This document shows, piece by piece, positions 45,789 to 53,955 of a stretch of 64,000 nt of DNA. The notes beneath the pieces were generated by a model. The model was not told the DNA's origin, made no database searches, and worked only from the letters and a program-made list of their open reading frames with translations. How positions within the stretch are numbered: position 1 is the first letter of the stretch; each line of letters starts with the position of its first letter. The DNA lies in the NCBI GenBank assembly GCA_023910605.1, contig JAAVVV010000001.1, forward strand, positions 2,346,698 to 2,410,697, given 5' to 3'. Both the position numbers and the translations under genes were made by a program. Source of the DNA: Bosea sp. (in: a-proteobacteria) (lineage in GTDB: Bacteria > Pseudomonadota > Alphaproteobacteria > Rhizobiales > Beijerinckiaceae).

Positions 45789-46687
45789 AGCGCATTCACC
45801 GGCACCTTGAGGAAGATCTTGCCGTTGTCATCGGGCGGCGGCAGCGCGCCGGCGCGCATGTTCACCTGAAGCGAGGGAATGATGAGCCGCGGCATGGCAA
45901 GGGTCTTGTCGCGGGCTTCGCGCGTGGCGACGAACTCGTCTTCGCCGATGCCATCCTTCACATGGATGTTGTGCGCGCGCTGCTCGGCGACCGTGGTTTC
46001 CCAGCGTATGTCGCGGCCATTCGGCCCATAGTCGTGGCACATGAACAGGCGCATTTCGCCTGGCAGCGACAGGACACGCTGGATTGAGCGGTAAAGCGTG
46101 CGCGCGTCGCCGCCCGGGAAATCGGCCCGGGCCGAGCCGCCATCCGGCATGAACAGGGTGTCGCCAACGAAGGCCGCATTGCCCATGACATGCGTCATGC
46201 AGGCCGGCGTGTGGCCGGGCGTGTGGATGACGAAGGCTGTCATCGAGCCGATCCTGTATTCGTCGCCATCCTTGAAGAGCTGGTCGAACTGGCTGCCGTC
46301 GCGCTGGAATTCGGTCCCTTCGTTGAAGACCTTCCCGAATGTGTCCTGAACGACGGTGATCTTCTCGCCGATGCCGATCTTGCCGCCCAGTTTATCCTGG
46401 AGGTACGGCGCGCCAGACAGGTGATCGGCATGGACATGCGTCTCGATCAGCCACTCGACCTTGAGGCCATGCTTCCGGACAAAGGCGATGATCTGATTGG
46501 CGGATTCATAAGCGATCCGGCCCGCCGCGTAGTCGATGTCCATGACGCTGTCGATGATCGCGCAGGAAGCCGAGTGCGGGTCTCTCACCACATAGGTGAC
46601 GGTATTGGTCGGCGCATCGAAAAAGGCCGTGACCTCTGGTTTCACCGAGAGGTCAACGGGATGCGGGATGGGGGCAAAGCTGGTCAT
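45785..46687 (-). CDS. Persulfide dioxygenase-like MBL-fold protein
   Basis: A 300-residue metallo-beta-lactamase-fold enzyme of the ETHE1/Blh type. The iron-site motif THVHADHLSG is at about residues 83-92, and HTPGHTPACMTHV, FVGDTLFMPDGGSARADFPGG and FMCHDYGPNGRDIRWETTV follow. Family members oxidise glutathione persulfide to sulfite. It starts 21 bases after the upstream YeeE-type gene and overlaps the peroxiredoxin gene. No BigR/SqrR-type ArsR regulator gene is adjacent. Confidence 0.9.
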   Translation of the reverse strand: MTSFAPIPHPVDLSVKPEVTAFFDAPTNTVTYVVRDPHSASCAIIDSVMDIDYAAGRIAYESANQIIAFVRKHGLKVEWLIETHVHADHLSGAPYLQDKLGGKIGIGEKITVVQDTFGKVFNEGTEFQRDGSQFDQLFKDGDEYRIGSMTAFVIHTPGHTPACMTHVMGNAAFVGDTLFMPDGGSARADFPGGDARTLYRSIQRVLSLPGEMRLFMCHDYGPNGRDIRWETTVAEQRAHNIHVKDGIGEDEFVATREARDKTLAMPRLIIPSLQVNMRAGALPPPDDNGKIFLKVPVNAL

Positions 46688-46708
46688 GGTTTTCTCCTCT
46701 TGATGGGG

Positions 46709-47152
46709 TCAGGCGGTGTGGCGACGGGGCATTGCCTGAAGCCAGCGCGCAAACAGGATTCCGCCACCCATCGAGATCAGGAACAGGGCGGTTGGCCACG
46801 GCGCGAAGCCAAGCGCCGGGACGGCGCCGCCTGGGCAGAAGCCGGCAATGCCCCAGCCCACCCCGAACAAGGCGGAGCCGCCGACCAGCTTGGCGTCGAT
46901 GGTCCGTGCTGTCGGCAGGTGGAACTTGGTGTCGAAGAGCGGGGTCTGACGACGACCGAACAAGAGCCGGTAGCCAATGGCTGCGGTGAGCAGGGCGCCG
47001 CCCATGACAAAGGCCAGGCTGGGGTCCCAGGTGCCGAAGGGATCAAAGAAGTTCAGAACCTTGGCAGGGTTGCCCATGCCGGAGATGGCGATGCCGGTGC
47101 CGAAGATCATGCCGGCAGCGAGGGCGGACAGGATGCGCTTCATCTCGGTCAT
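46709..47152 (-). CDS. YeeE/YedE-type membrane protein (DUF6691), second half
   Basis: A 147-residue membrane protein with about four helices. GTGIAISGMGNPAKVLNFFDPFGTWDPSLAFVMGGA and ALFGVGWGIAGFCPGGAVPALG are the conserved cysteine-containing signatures of the second half of YeeE/YedE sulfur transporters (thiosulfate or sulfane-sulfur uptake). It overlaps the first-half gene by four bases, so the two subunits are probably made in equal amounts. The ATG at 47152 is the coupled start. Confidence 0.88.
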   Translation of the reverse strand: MTEMKRILSALAAGMIFGTGIAISGMGNPAKVLNFFDPFGTWDPSLAFVMGGALLTAAIGYRLLFGRRQTPLFDTKFHLPTARTIDAKLVGGSALFGVGWGIAGFCPGGAVPALGFAPWPTALFLISMGGGILFARWLQAMPRRHTA

Positions 47153-47574
47153 CCTCCAAAGCCGTGACGGATAAGCGTCACGGTGGCGAATGTGGTCGCC
47201 ATGAATGTCGCGGTGGCAACGATGGACCTGGGTGAGAGGCGGGCCATGCCGCAGACCCCGTGCCCCGACGTGCAACCTGATGCATATGTCACCCCGACGC
47301 CGACGATCACGCCGCCCAACACCAGGACAACGCCGGTCGTCGGCGAGGCAAAGCTGAACTCTGCTCCCGATAAGGTCGCAACAAGCGGCGCAGCGACGGC
47401 TCCCACCAGGAATGCGAGCCGCCATGGGGCATCAGGGTGCCGCGGCTCCAACAGGCCGCCGAGCATCGCCGTCATGCCCGCGATGCGACCGTTGAAGGCC
47501 ATCAGGATGACGGCCGCGAGACCAATGAGGAAGCCGCCAAACAGCGAGGCCAAGGGAGTGAACACTGTGATCAT
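47149..47574 (-). CDS. YeeE/YedE-type membrane protein, first half
   Basis: A 141-residue membrane protein. FGGFLIGLAAVILMAFNGRIAGMTAMLGGLL opens it, and GVGVTYASGCTSGHGVCGMARLSPRS carries the conserved cysteines of the family. Together with the next gene it equals one full YeeE/YedE transporter. The frame reaches an ATG at 47625, but 47574 matches the family start. It appears to be the first gene of the six-gene operon; bases 47575-47733 would hold its promoter, with no clear element seen. Confidence 0.87.
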   Translation of the reverse strand: MITVFTPLASLFGGFLIGLAAVILMAFNGRIAGMTAMLGGLLEPRHPDAPWRLAFLVGAVAAPLVATLSGAEFSFASPTTGVVLVLGGVIVGVGVTYASGCTSGHGVCGMARLSPRSIVATATFMATTFATVTLIRHGFGG

Positions 47575-47733
47575 GAGCTTGGTCAGCTCCAGCAACTGGA
47601 AGCATGCGTTTGAGTTCAAGAACAATTCCCGAGTAGACGCCGTTTAGCTAATCAGGGCTGCCTCGATCTGTATCTGTCCTGCCGCGTGCGAGCACCAGCA
47701 TGGCGCACAGCCAGAACGTGAATCCAGAGCGTT

Positions 47734-48318
47734 TCATCTGTTTCTTCCTGTGTCGGCAGATGGTGAAGCGAGCGGCCCTCGGAGGCTGGCGGGCAGCATT
47801 CTCAACAAAGTCGCGTCCTTCAAGATCATATGGTGAGCGATGGCAGCCAGCGCATGCAGCCCCGCGACGACCATCAGCACGTGGGCCGCGACACTGTGGA
47901 TTTCCTCCAACGCTTCAGAGAAAGGCTTGTCGAGCGCGATTGGGGACGGCAGTGGCGCGACCCAAAAGAAGCTGACGATCTTTCCATTTGTCCAGGCGCT
48001 GACGAGACCAGCAAGCGGGATGGCGATCATCGCAGCATAGAGCGCGATGTGCGCCGCTTTGGCTGCCAGCATCATGAGTGGCGCCTCTACCAGCATTGCG
48101 GGCGCAGGATGTCCGGCGCGCCAGGTCAACCGCAGCATCGTCAGACCGAAGACCAAAAGCCCGGCGGACATATGCAGGGTCAGCAACCCGTTCCTGAAAT
48201 CGCCTTTGGGCATGTCTTCGCGCACAAGCCCAAAGCCGTAGGCGAGCACCACGACGATGGCCATAACCCAATGGAAAGCCTGGGAAACAGGATCGTAACG
48301 GTCGGTTGTCTGTGCCAT
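47734..48318 (-). CDS. Cytochrome b561-type membrane protein
   Basis: A 194-residue, four-helix b-type cytochrome. Heme-ligand-type histidines are in SQAFHWVMAIVVVLAYGFG, NGLLTLHMSAGLLVFGLTMLRL, the HIALYAAMIAIPLAGL helix and EEIHSVAAHVLMVVAGLHALAAIAHH. Such proteins move electrons from quinol or oxidise superoxide (CybB type). I chose the ATG at 48318, the standard family start. The frame is open a further 100 codons upstream, with an ATG at 48498; that part shows no family resemblance. Confidence 0.85.
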   Translation of the reverse strand: MAQTTDRYDPVSQAFHWVMAIVVVLAYGFGLVREDMPKGDFRNGLLTLHMSAGLLVFGLTMLRLTWRAGHPAPAMLVEAPLMMLAAKAAHIALYAAMIAIPLAGLVSAWTNGKIVSFFWVAPLPSPIALDKPFSEALEEIHSVAAHVLMVVAGLHALAAIAHHMILKDATLLRMLPASLRGPLASPSADTGRNR

Positions 48319-48849
48319 GGTCGCTCTTTCAGGTTCTGGATGGGTGGCGCCACTGTCCCCGGGAGGGAAGTTGTCCCGTAGTCGCGCCAGGATGGCATCT
48401 TCGCTCTTGATCTTGAGCGTCACGCTGTCGATGACGATCTTTCCCCTGTCGTTGTCGAACCGGAAGAACTGGTCGCGGCCATTGCGCACGTCCATGCCGA
48501 TTTCACCAGCGCTATCAGAAAAAACCCCCAGACACTCTCGTATTTTAGTGTAATAGCTCCAGTATACGGATTGTTCCGAGATTTTATTGATTATTTTTTG
48601 CAAGAAATACATTGCCAATGAAAATTTAAGCGCAAATCAATGACTTGCGATCGGCCTCTATATGATAAGGATTTTGATTTTAACTTATCTGGCCATGGGT
48701 TCCATGACCCAGATCAATACGCAAGATCGCAGCCCGTGCGACGCTGTCAAAATGCTCGTTCACGGCTGCGGCGAATGTCTCGGAGAAAGGTGGTCTGCCC
48801 TGGCTTCGGCCCATGCGGCGCGCGGCGCCACAGAACGGGCAACACGCCC
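48319..48849. other. AT-rich divergent promoter region
   Basis: About 530 bases separate the b561 and P-type ATPase genes. Bases 48535-48690 are clearly AT-rich against a GC-rich background and probably hold the divergent promoters. The minus strand stays open in frame with b561 to 48618, and the plus strand open in frame with the ATPase from 48640. Neither extension looks like conserved protein. I found no clear FNR- or FixK-type box. Confidence 0.45.
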
Positions 48850-51432
48850 ATGACGGTCCACTCCTCCGGCCTTGGCGAAGCCGTAGCGAAGGCGCGGCTG
48901 CTCGAAGACGGCCCGAATGAGCTTCCGAGGAGCAATCAGCGGACAGCCCTCAGAATCTTTCTGGAGGTCATTCGTGAGCCCATGCTCGCGCTGCTGATCG
49001 GCGGCGGTGTGGTCTATCTCGCGCTTGGAGATGTCAAGGAAGCCATCATCCTGCTCGTGTTTGCCTGCGCCTCGGTGCTGATTACCGTGGTTCAGGAAGC
49101 CCGCACCGAACGTGTGCTCGATGCCCTGCGCGACCTGACCAGCCCGCGTGCATTGGTTGTTCGCGACGGTGAGCGCAAGCGGATTGCCGGGCGCGAGGTC
49201 GTTCGGGGGGATCTGATCATCCTTTCGGAGGGTGACCGCGTGCCGGCAGATGCGCGACTTCTGTCAGCGCAGAATCTTGAGGCCGATGAATCGCTGCTGA
49301 CCGGCGAATCCGTTCCGGTCCGCAAGCGGGAGGCGCCAATGACCCAAGTCATGACGGCGCGGCCAGGCGGCGATGATTTGCCCTTCGTCTATTCCGGCTC
49401 GCTCATCGTTCGCGGCGCCGGCGAGGCAGAGGTATTGGCCACAGGGCCAAGGAGCGAAATCGGCAAGATCGGCCAATCCCTCGGCCAGCTTGAAACCGCC
49501 GCCCCGCACCTGCAAATCCAAACCAGAAAGCTGGTCACTATCTTCGCCCTCGTTGGCGCGGCCGTCAGCCTGCTCGTCGTCGTGCTCTACGGAACCCTGC
49601 GCGGCGGCTGGCTCGATGCAATCCTCGCGGGCATCGCGGTTGGCATGGCGATGCTGCCGGAGGAGTTCCCTGTTGTCCTTGCCGTGTTCATGGCGATGGG
49701 CGCATGGCGGATCTCGCAGGCCCGCGTTCTGACGCGCCGTGCGACGGCAATCGAAGCGCTCGGGTCTGCAACGGTCCTTTGCACAGACAAGACTGGAACG
49801 CTCACTGAGAACCGCATGACGATCACCGAACTGCGCCTGGCGGATGGTTCGGCGCGACGTGTCGATAGCTCCAGGGAAATCCTGCCCGCTTCGTTCCAGG
49901 GACTGGTTGGCGCCGGAGCGCTTGCCAGCGCGCCGGAGCCGTTCGATCCCATGGAAAAAGCCTTTCATGCTCTGGCGAATGACGGAGCCGTGATGCCGAC
50001 AAGCAGCAACACGCCTTCGCGATCGCTCGTCAAAGCCTATTCATTGCGGCCCGATTGCCTTGCGATGTCGCATGTCTGGCAAAGCGGCGGTGATCACGCC
50101 TCGTTCGAAGTCGCCGCAAAGGGCGCGCCCGAAGCCATCGCTGATCTTTGCCGCCTCGATCCGAATGCGCGCCTGAATCTCAAGGCATCGGTCGATGACA
50201 TGGCAGCGGCTGGACTTCGGGTCCTGGGCGTCGCGCGCGCTTCGTTCGCGGGGAAGGCGCTTCCCGAAACACAGCATGGCTTTGATTTCTCATTCGTCGG
50301 TCTGGTGGGGCTCTCCGACCCCTTGCGGGACAGTGTTCCTGAGGCGATCCGGGAGTGCCGGACCGCCGGCATCCGGGTGGTGATGATCACCGGCGACTAC
50401 CCGACGACCGCCCGGGCAGTCGGCCGCGCCGCAGGGCTCGACAGCGATGACATCATCAGCGGAGAACAACTCGCTGCGCTCTCTGACGCTGACCTCGCGC
50501 AGCGGGTGAGGACCGCCACGATTTTCGCGCGTATCATGCCAGAGCAGAAGCTGCGCATTGTCGAGGCATTGAAGTCCGATGGCGAGGTCGTCGCCATGAC
50601 GGGCGACGGCGTGAATGATGCGCCCTCCCTGAAGGCTGCGAACATCGGCGTTGCGATGGGCGGACGCGGCACGGATGTCGCCCGCGAGGCCGCGGCCATC
50701 GTGCTGCTGGATGACGATTTCGGCTCAATCGTCACTACGGTCAGGCTTGGCCGTCGCATCTACGACAATCTGCGCAAGGCGATGAGCTTCATTTTCGCCG
50801 TTCATGTGCCGATCGCCGGATTGGCTTTGCTCCCTCTCGTTTTCGGACTGCCGATTCTGCTCGGCCCGATGCATATCGCCTTCCTCGAAATGGTGATCGA
50901 TCCGGTGTGCTCCCTCGTCTTCGAGGCTGAGTCCGAAGAAGATGACGTGATGAGCCGGCCGCCGCGCGATCCAGCCGAGCCGCTCTTTTCCCGCGCCATG
51001 ATTATCTGGAGCCTGCTGCAGGGCGCCTTCGCATTCGGGCTGGTCTCGGTGATTTTCGTGGTCGCGCTCGATCGGGGAATGCCTGTCGACGAAGTCCGCG
51101 CGCTGACATTCTTTGCGCTCGTGATTTCCATCGTTGCCCTGATTCTGGTGAACCGCTCCGCCAGTGCGTCGCTGCTCAAGGCGATCAAGCGGCCCAACCG
51201 GGCGCTGGCCATCGTGCTTCCTCTGGTGGTCCTCATGCTGGGAGCGACACTGCTCATTCCCTTCATCAGCAAGCTTTTCCGGTTCGGGCCGCTGCATATC
51301 GATGATCTCGCGCTCACTGTGGGCGCTGGTGCGCTCGTGCTTGTGGTCCTTGAAGTCCTCAAACCGCTTTGGCGAATGGCGTTCGACCGCCGGCGGACCG
51401 ATGCGATGCCTGGCCCCCCATCGCGTCCTTGA
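48850..51432 (+). CDS. P-type cation-transporting ATPase (HAD-IC)
   Basis: An 860-residue P-type ATPase. LTGESVPVRKRE is the actuator loop, MLPEEFPVVLAVF replaces the PEGLP motif in M4, DKTGTLTENRMT carries the phosphorylated Asp (about residue 313), and MTGDGVNDAPSLKAANIG closes the P domain. About ten membrane helices and the M4 motif place it near P2-type pumps, but the ion cannot be set. The N-terminus (GLGEAVAKARLLEDGPNELP) fits a start at 48850. The last residues and the stop codon come from an IS5 remnant, so the native C-terminus has been replaced or trimmed slightly. Confidence 0.88.
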   Translation: MTVHSSGLGEAVAKARLLEDGPNELPRSNQRTALRIFLEVIREPMLALLIGGGVVYLALGDVKEAIILLVFACASVLITVVQEARTERVLDALRDLTSPRALVVRDGERKRIAGREVVRGDLIILSEGDRVPADARLLSAQNLEADESLLTGESVPVRKREAPMTQVMTARPGGDDLPFVYSGSLIVRGAGEAEVLATGPRSEIGKIGQSLGQLETAAPHLQIQTRKLVTIFALVGAAVSLLVVVLYGTLRGGWLDAILAGIAVGMAMLPEEFPVVLAVFMAMGAWRISQARVLTRRATAIEALGSATVLCTDKTGTLTENRMTITELRLADGSARRVDSSREILPASFQGLVGAGALASAPEPFDPMEKAFHALANDGAVMPTSSNTPSRSLVKAYSLRPDCLAMSHVWQSGGDHASFEVAAKGAPEAIADLCRLDPNARLNLKASVDDMAAAGLRVLGVARASFAGKALPETQHGFDFSFVGLVGLSDPLRDSVPEAIRECRTAGIRVVMITGDYPTTARAVGRAAGLDSDDIISGEQLAALSDADLAQRVRTATIFARIMPEQKLRIVEALKSDGEVVAMTGDGVNDAPSLKAANIGVAMGGRGTDVAREAAAIVLLDDDFGSIVTTVRLGRRIYDNLRKAMSFIFAVHVPIAGLALLPLVFGLPILLGPMHIAFLEMVIDPVCSLVFEAESEEDDVMSRPPRDPAEPLFSRAMIIWSLLQGAFAFGLVSVIFVVALDRGMPVDEVRALTFFALVISIVALILVNRSASASLLKAIKRPNRALAIVLPLVVLMLGATLLIPFISKLFRFGPLHIDDLALTVGAGALVLVVLEVLKPLWRMAFDRRRTDAMPGPPSRP

Positions 51433-51690
51433 GCGTGTCGCCCGCATAGCCGCGATAGGCGAAGACGTGGCGCTTGCGTCCCTCGATCTGCTTTCCCGAA
51501 TCATGGCCGCAAATCCCGCAGCTTCCGGTGGATTTGACGCTCCGAAAGTCGATGATGCCGGCGGTTGGCTGAGCCTGCCTGCCTTCCATCTCGCGCGCCG
51601 CCGTCACCACAAGCTGATTGACTGTCGCCAGAAGGCCGCTGTCGCGACAGGCGTGGAAATGGCTGCGCACCGTCGAGACCGGCGGAAACC
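51425..51690 (-). pseudogene. IS5-type transposase remnant with internal deletion
   Basis: On the minus strand the frame shows VSTVRSHFHACRDSGLL, VVTAAREMEGRQAQPTAGII and GKQIEGRKRH of an IS5/IS1031-type DDE transposase. It then jumps directly to VFAYRGYAGDTLKDAM, which in intact copies lies about 50 residues further on. The shared RH residues at the junction suggest a microhomology deletion. The N- and C-terminal parts are also missing. It abuts and partly overlaps the 3' end of the P-type ATPase gene. The surrounding gap 51433-51895 holds nothing else I can support. Confidence 0.78.
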
Positions 51691-51895
51691 CGCCCGGCCA
51701 CGCCAAGGCCGAGTTTGCATTGTTATTGCAACGTTTTACGATTCTTTTCTGCAATCCTGCGGGAATGAAACCGCACTCTGACCTTGACCTCCTTCAATCG
51801 GGGTCAACTCTGTTTTTCCTTGGCCGGGCCGATCGCCCGCGCTAGTCCATTGGCGACGGGCCGGTCTCGCCGGCCCGGGCTCAGGGAGTGCGGAC

Positions 51896-52483
51896 ATGCT
51901 GCTTTTGATTGCCGGGCTCGTTCTGTTTCTCGGGACCCACGCCGTATCCATGGCGCGTGGACCCAGAGCCGCTCTGGTGGGCAGGCTCGGGGAAGGGGGC
52001 TTCAAGGGGCTTTACACCACGCTGTCGCTGTTGGGCTTCGCGCTCATCGTCTACGGTTTCGGCGCCTATCGTGCGGCCGGCATGGTTCCGGTCTGGAATC
52101 CGCCCTTCTGGATGGCACACCTGACTCTGCTGCTGACGCTGCCGATCTTCGTGCTGCTCGCGGCGACCAATTCTGGCGGCGTGATCCATGCCGCTGTCAA
52201 GCATCCCATGCTGCTGGCCGTAAAGATCTGGGCGACAGCGCATCTGCTCGCCAATGGCGATCTCGGGAGCATCCTGCTGTTTGGCGGCTTCCTTGCATGG
52301 GCGGTGATGGCGCGCATCTCGCTCAAGCGGAGGGCAGGGGTGAGGCTGCCGCCGCGCCCGGCCGGATTCACGAGCCGCGACTGGAGCGCGCTCGCCGTAG
52401 GGCTGGTGCTCTGGTTCGTGTTCGCCCGCTGGCTGCATGCCTGGCTGATCGGCGTGTCCGCTTGGCCGGGCAGGGGCGCCTGA
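51896..52483 (+). CDS. nnrU: NnrU-family membrane protein
   Basis: A 195-residue protein with about five membrane helices. It opens with [21 protein letters not shown] and contains [19 protein letters not shown] and [33 protein letters not shown], which are NnrU-type signatures with conserved histidines. NnrU relatives include the heme-dependent isomerase family NnrU/15-cis-zeta-carotene isomerase and proteins linked to nitric-oxide metabolism; no denitrification gene is nearby. The stop overlaps the tgt start (TGATG). Confidence 0.88.
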   Translation: MLLLIAGLVLFLGTHAVSMARGPRAALVGRLGEGGFKGLYTTLSLLGFALIVYGFGAYRAAGMVPVWNPPFWMAHLTLLLTLPIFVLLAATNSGGVIHAAVKHPMLLAVKIWATAHLLANGDLGSILLFGGFLAWAVMARISLKRRAGVRLPPRPAGFTSRDWSALAVGLVLWFVFARWLHAWLIGVSAWPGRGA

Positions 52484-53610
52484 TGGCAGGCGAGATCCCG
52501 TTCGGGCTGCATATCCGCGCAACCGACGGCGCGGCACGCACGGGCGAGATCCGCATGCCGCGCGGCGTCATCCGCACGCCGGCATTCATGCCGGTGGGCA
52601 CCGCCGCCACGGTCAAGGGCATGTACCCGGAGCAGGTCAAGGCTCTCGGCGCCGATGTTGTCCTGGGCAACACCTACCACCTGATGCTGCGCCCGAGCGC
52701 GGAGCGCATCGCGCGGCTTGGTGGTCTCCATGCCTTCATGAACTGGCCCCATCCGATCCTCACGGATTCTGGCGGGTTTCAGGTCATGTCGCTGGCGCAG
52801 CTGCGCAAGATCAGTGAGCAGGGCGTCGTTTTCCAATCGCACATCGATGGCTCGAAGCATGAGATGAGCCCTGAGCGGTCCATCGAAATCCAGAACCTTC
52901 TGGGCTCCGACATCGTGATGCAGCTCGACGAATGCGTGGCGTTGCCGGCCGAGGACAAGGTGGCGGAAAAGGCGATGCAGCTTTCGCTGCGCTGGGCCGA
53001 GCGCTGCCAGCGGGCCTTCGGCGACCATCCGGGCAGGGCGCTGTTCGCCATCGTGCAGGGCGGCGCTTCGGTTCCCCTGCGGGAAGAGAGCGCGCGCACC
53101 CTCGCCGCCATGGACTTCAAGGGCTACGCCATTGGCGGACTTGCCGTGGGCGAGCCGCAGGATGTGATGCTGGCCATGATCGAAGCGGTGGAGCCCCATC
53201 TGCCGCAGCCCAAGCCGCGCTATCTCATGGGCGTCGGCACGCCCGACGACATCTGCGAGGCCGTGCGCCGCGGCGTCGACATGTTCGATTGCGTGATGCC
53301 GACCCGCGCCGGGCGGCATGGCCAGATCTTCACGCGGTTTGGCCGGATGAACCTCCGGAACGCGAAGTTCGCCGAGGATAACAGGCCTGTCGACGCAGCC
53401 TCGGGCAGCGCTGCCGCCAACAGCTACAGCCGGGCCTATCTGCACCATCTGGTGAAGGCCGACGAGATGCTCGGCAAGATGCTGCTGACCGCCGTCAATC
53501 TCGCTTACTATCAGGACCTGATGGCAGGCTTGCGCGCCGCCATCGCCGCCGGCAGGCTTGATGACTTCATCGCCAGGACCAAGGAGGGATGGGCGAGAGG
53601 GGAAAGCTGA
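52483..53610 (+). CDS. tgt: tRNA-guanine transglycosylase, zinc cysteines absent
   Basis: A 375-residue TIM-barrel enzyme that exchanges guanine 34 for preQ1 in tRNAs with GUN anticodons. The general-acid Asp region [26 protein letters not shown], the [11 protein letters not shown] motif and the nucleophile Asp in [15 protein letters not shown] are all present. In the usual C-x-C-x2-C zinc site the corresponding residues read [17 protein letters not shown]: the three cysteines are Ser, Ser and Ala, and only the downstream His remains. It starts at the ATG overlapping nnrU. Confidence 0.94.
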   Translation: MAGEIPFGLHIRATDGAARTGEIRMPRGVIRTPAFMPVGTAATVKGMYPEQVKALGADVVLGNTYHLMLRPSAERIARLGGLHAFMNWPHPILTDSGGFQVMSLAQLRKISEQGVVFQSHIDGSKHEMSPERSIEIQNLLGSDIVMQLDECVALPAEDKVAEKAMQLSLRWAERCQRAFGDHPGRALFAIVQGGASVPLREESARTLAAMDFKGYAIGGLAVGEPQDVMLAMIEAVEPHLPQPKPRYLMGVGTPDDICEAVRRGVDMFDCVMPTRAGRHGQIFTRFGRMNLRNAKFAEDNRPVDAASGSAAANSYSRAYLHHLVKADEMLGKMLLTAVNLAYYQDLMAGLRAAIAAGRLDDFIARTKEGWARGES

Positions 53611-53955
53611 TCGCGCCGCCGATCACCTTGCGGTCGAATATCCTGCGAAGCTCTCGATCCGCCTGACGGCATGCCGCGCCCGAGCCAGGCTGATTGCCTG
53701 CCTGCGATTCGCATAAGACATATTATGGAACCAAAAATGACCTGCCACGCTGGAGCAGAATGCTACAAGTTTTTGAACTTGCAGGCGTTTCAATGATACC
53801 GCCACCTGGCATGCGTGGCAGATCCATTGCGCTTGACATCATTCCTGGAGAATGGTCGATTGCCTGCGTACTGGGCAATTGCTTACTCTACTGTGTAGCA
53901 GTAACCCTGGAACCAAGGACGCAATCAGCGTTCGTCTAACATCAGGGAGAGAGAC
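53611..53955. other. Leader of the polyol operon
   Basis: About 345 bases with no convincing gene; an 81-codon open frame at 53694-53939 shows no family resemblance and has poor start signals. A TTGACA at 53833-53838 is a good -35 candidate, but the -10 that should follow is weak. A strong ribosome-binding site (agggagagag) lies just before the binding-protein ATG at 53956. No regulator gene is found here. Confidence 0.5.
53766..53781. promoter_or_regulatory. Operator-like palindrome upstream of the polyol operon
   Basis: The sequence caagtttttgaacttg has perfect 6-bp arms around a four-base centre. It lies about 55 bases upstream of the TTGACA candidate promoter and 175 bases upstream of the first gene. 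Size and symmetry fit a LacI/AraC/DeoR-type operator; function is inferred. Confidence 0.3.

Noticed and set aside
42093..48318. hicAB plus the sulfur operon as a phage-defence island
   Set aside because: Apart from the broken hicAB pair there are no nuclease, helicase, STING/TIR or restriction-type genes; the rest is sulfur metabolism and redox.
53694..53939. 81-codon open frame upstream of the polyol operon
   Set aside because: No family resemblance, no ribosome-binding site, and it covers the region needed for the promoter.
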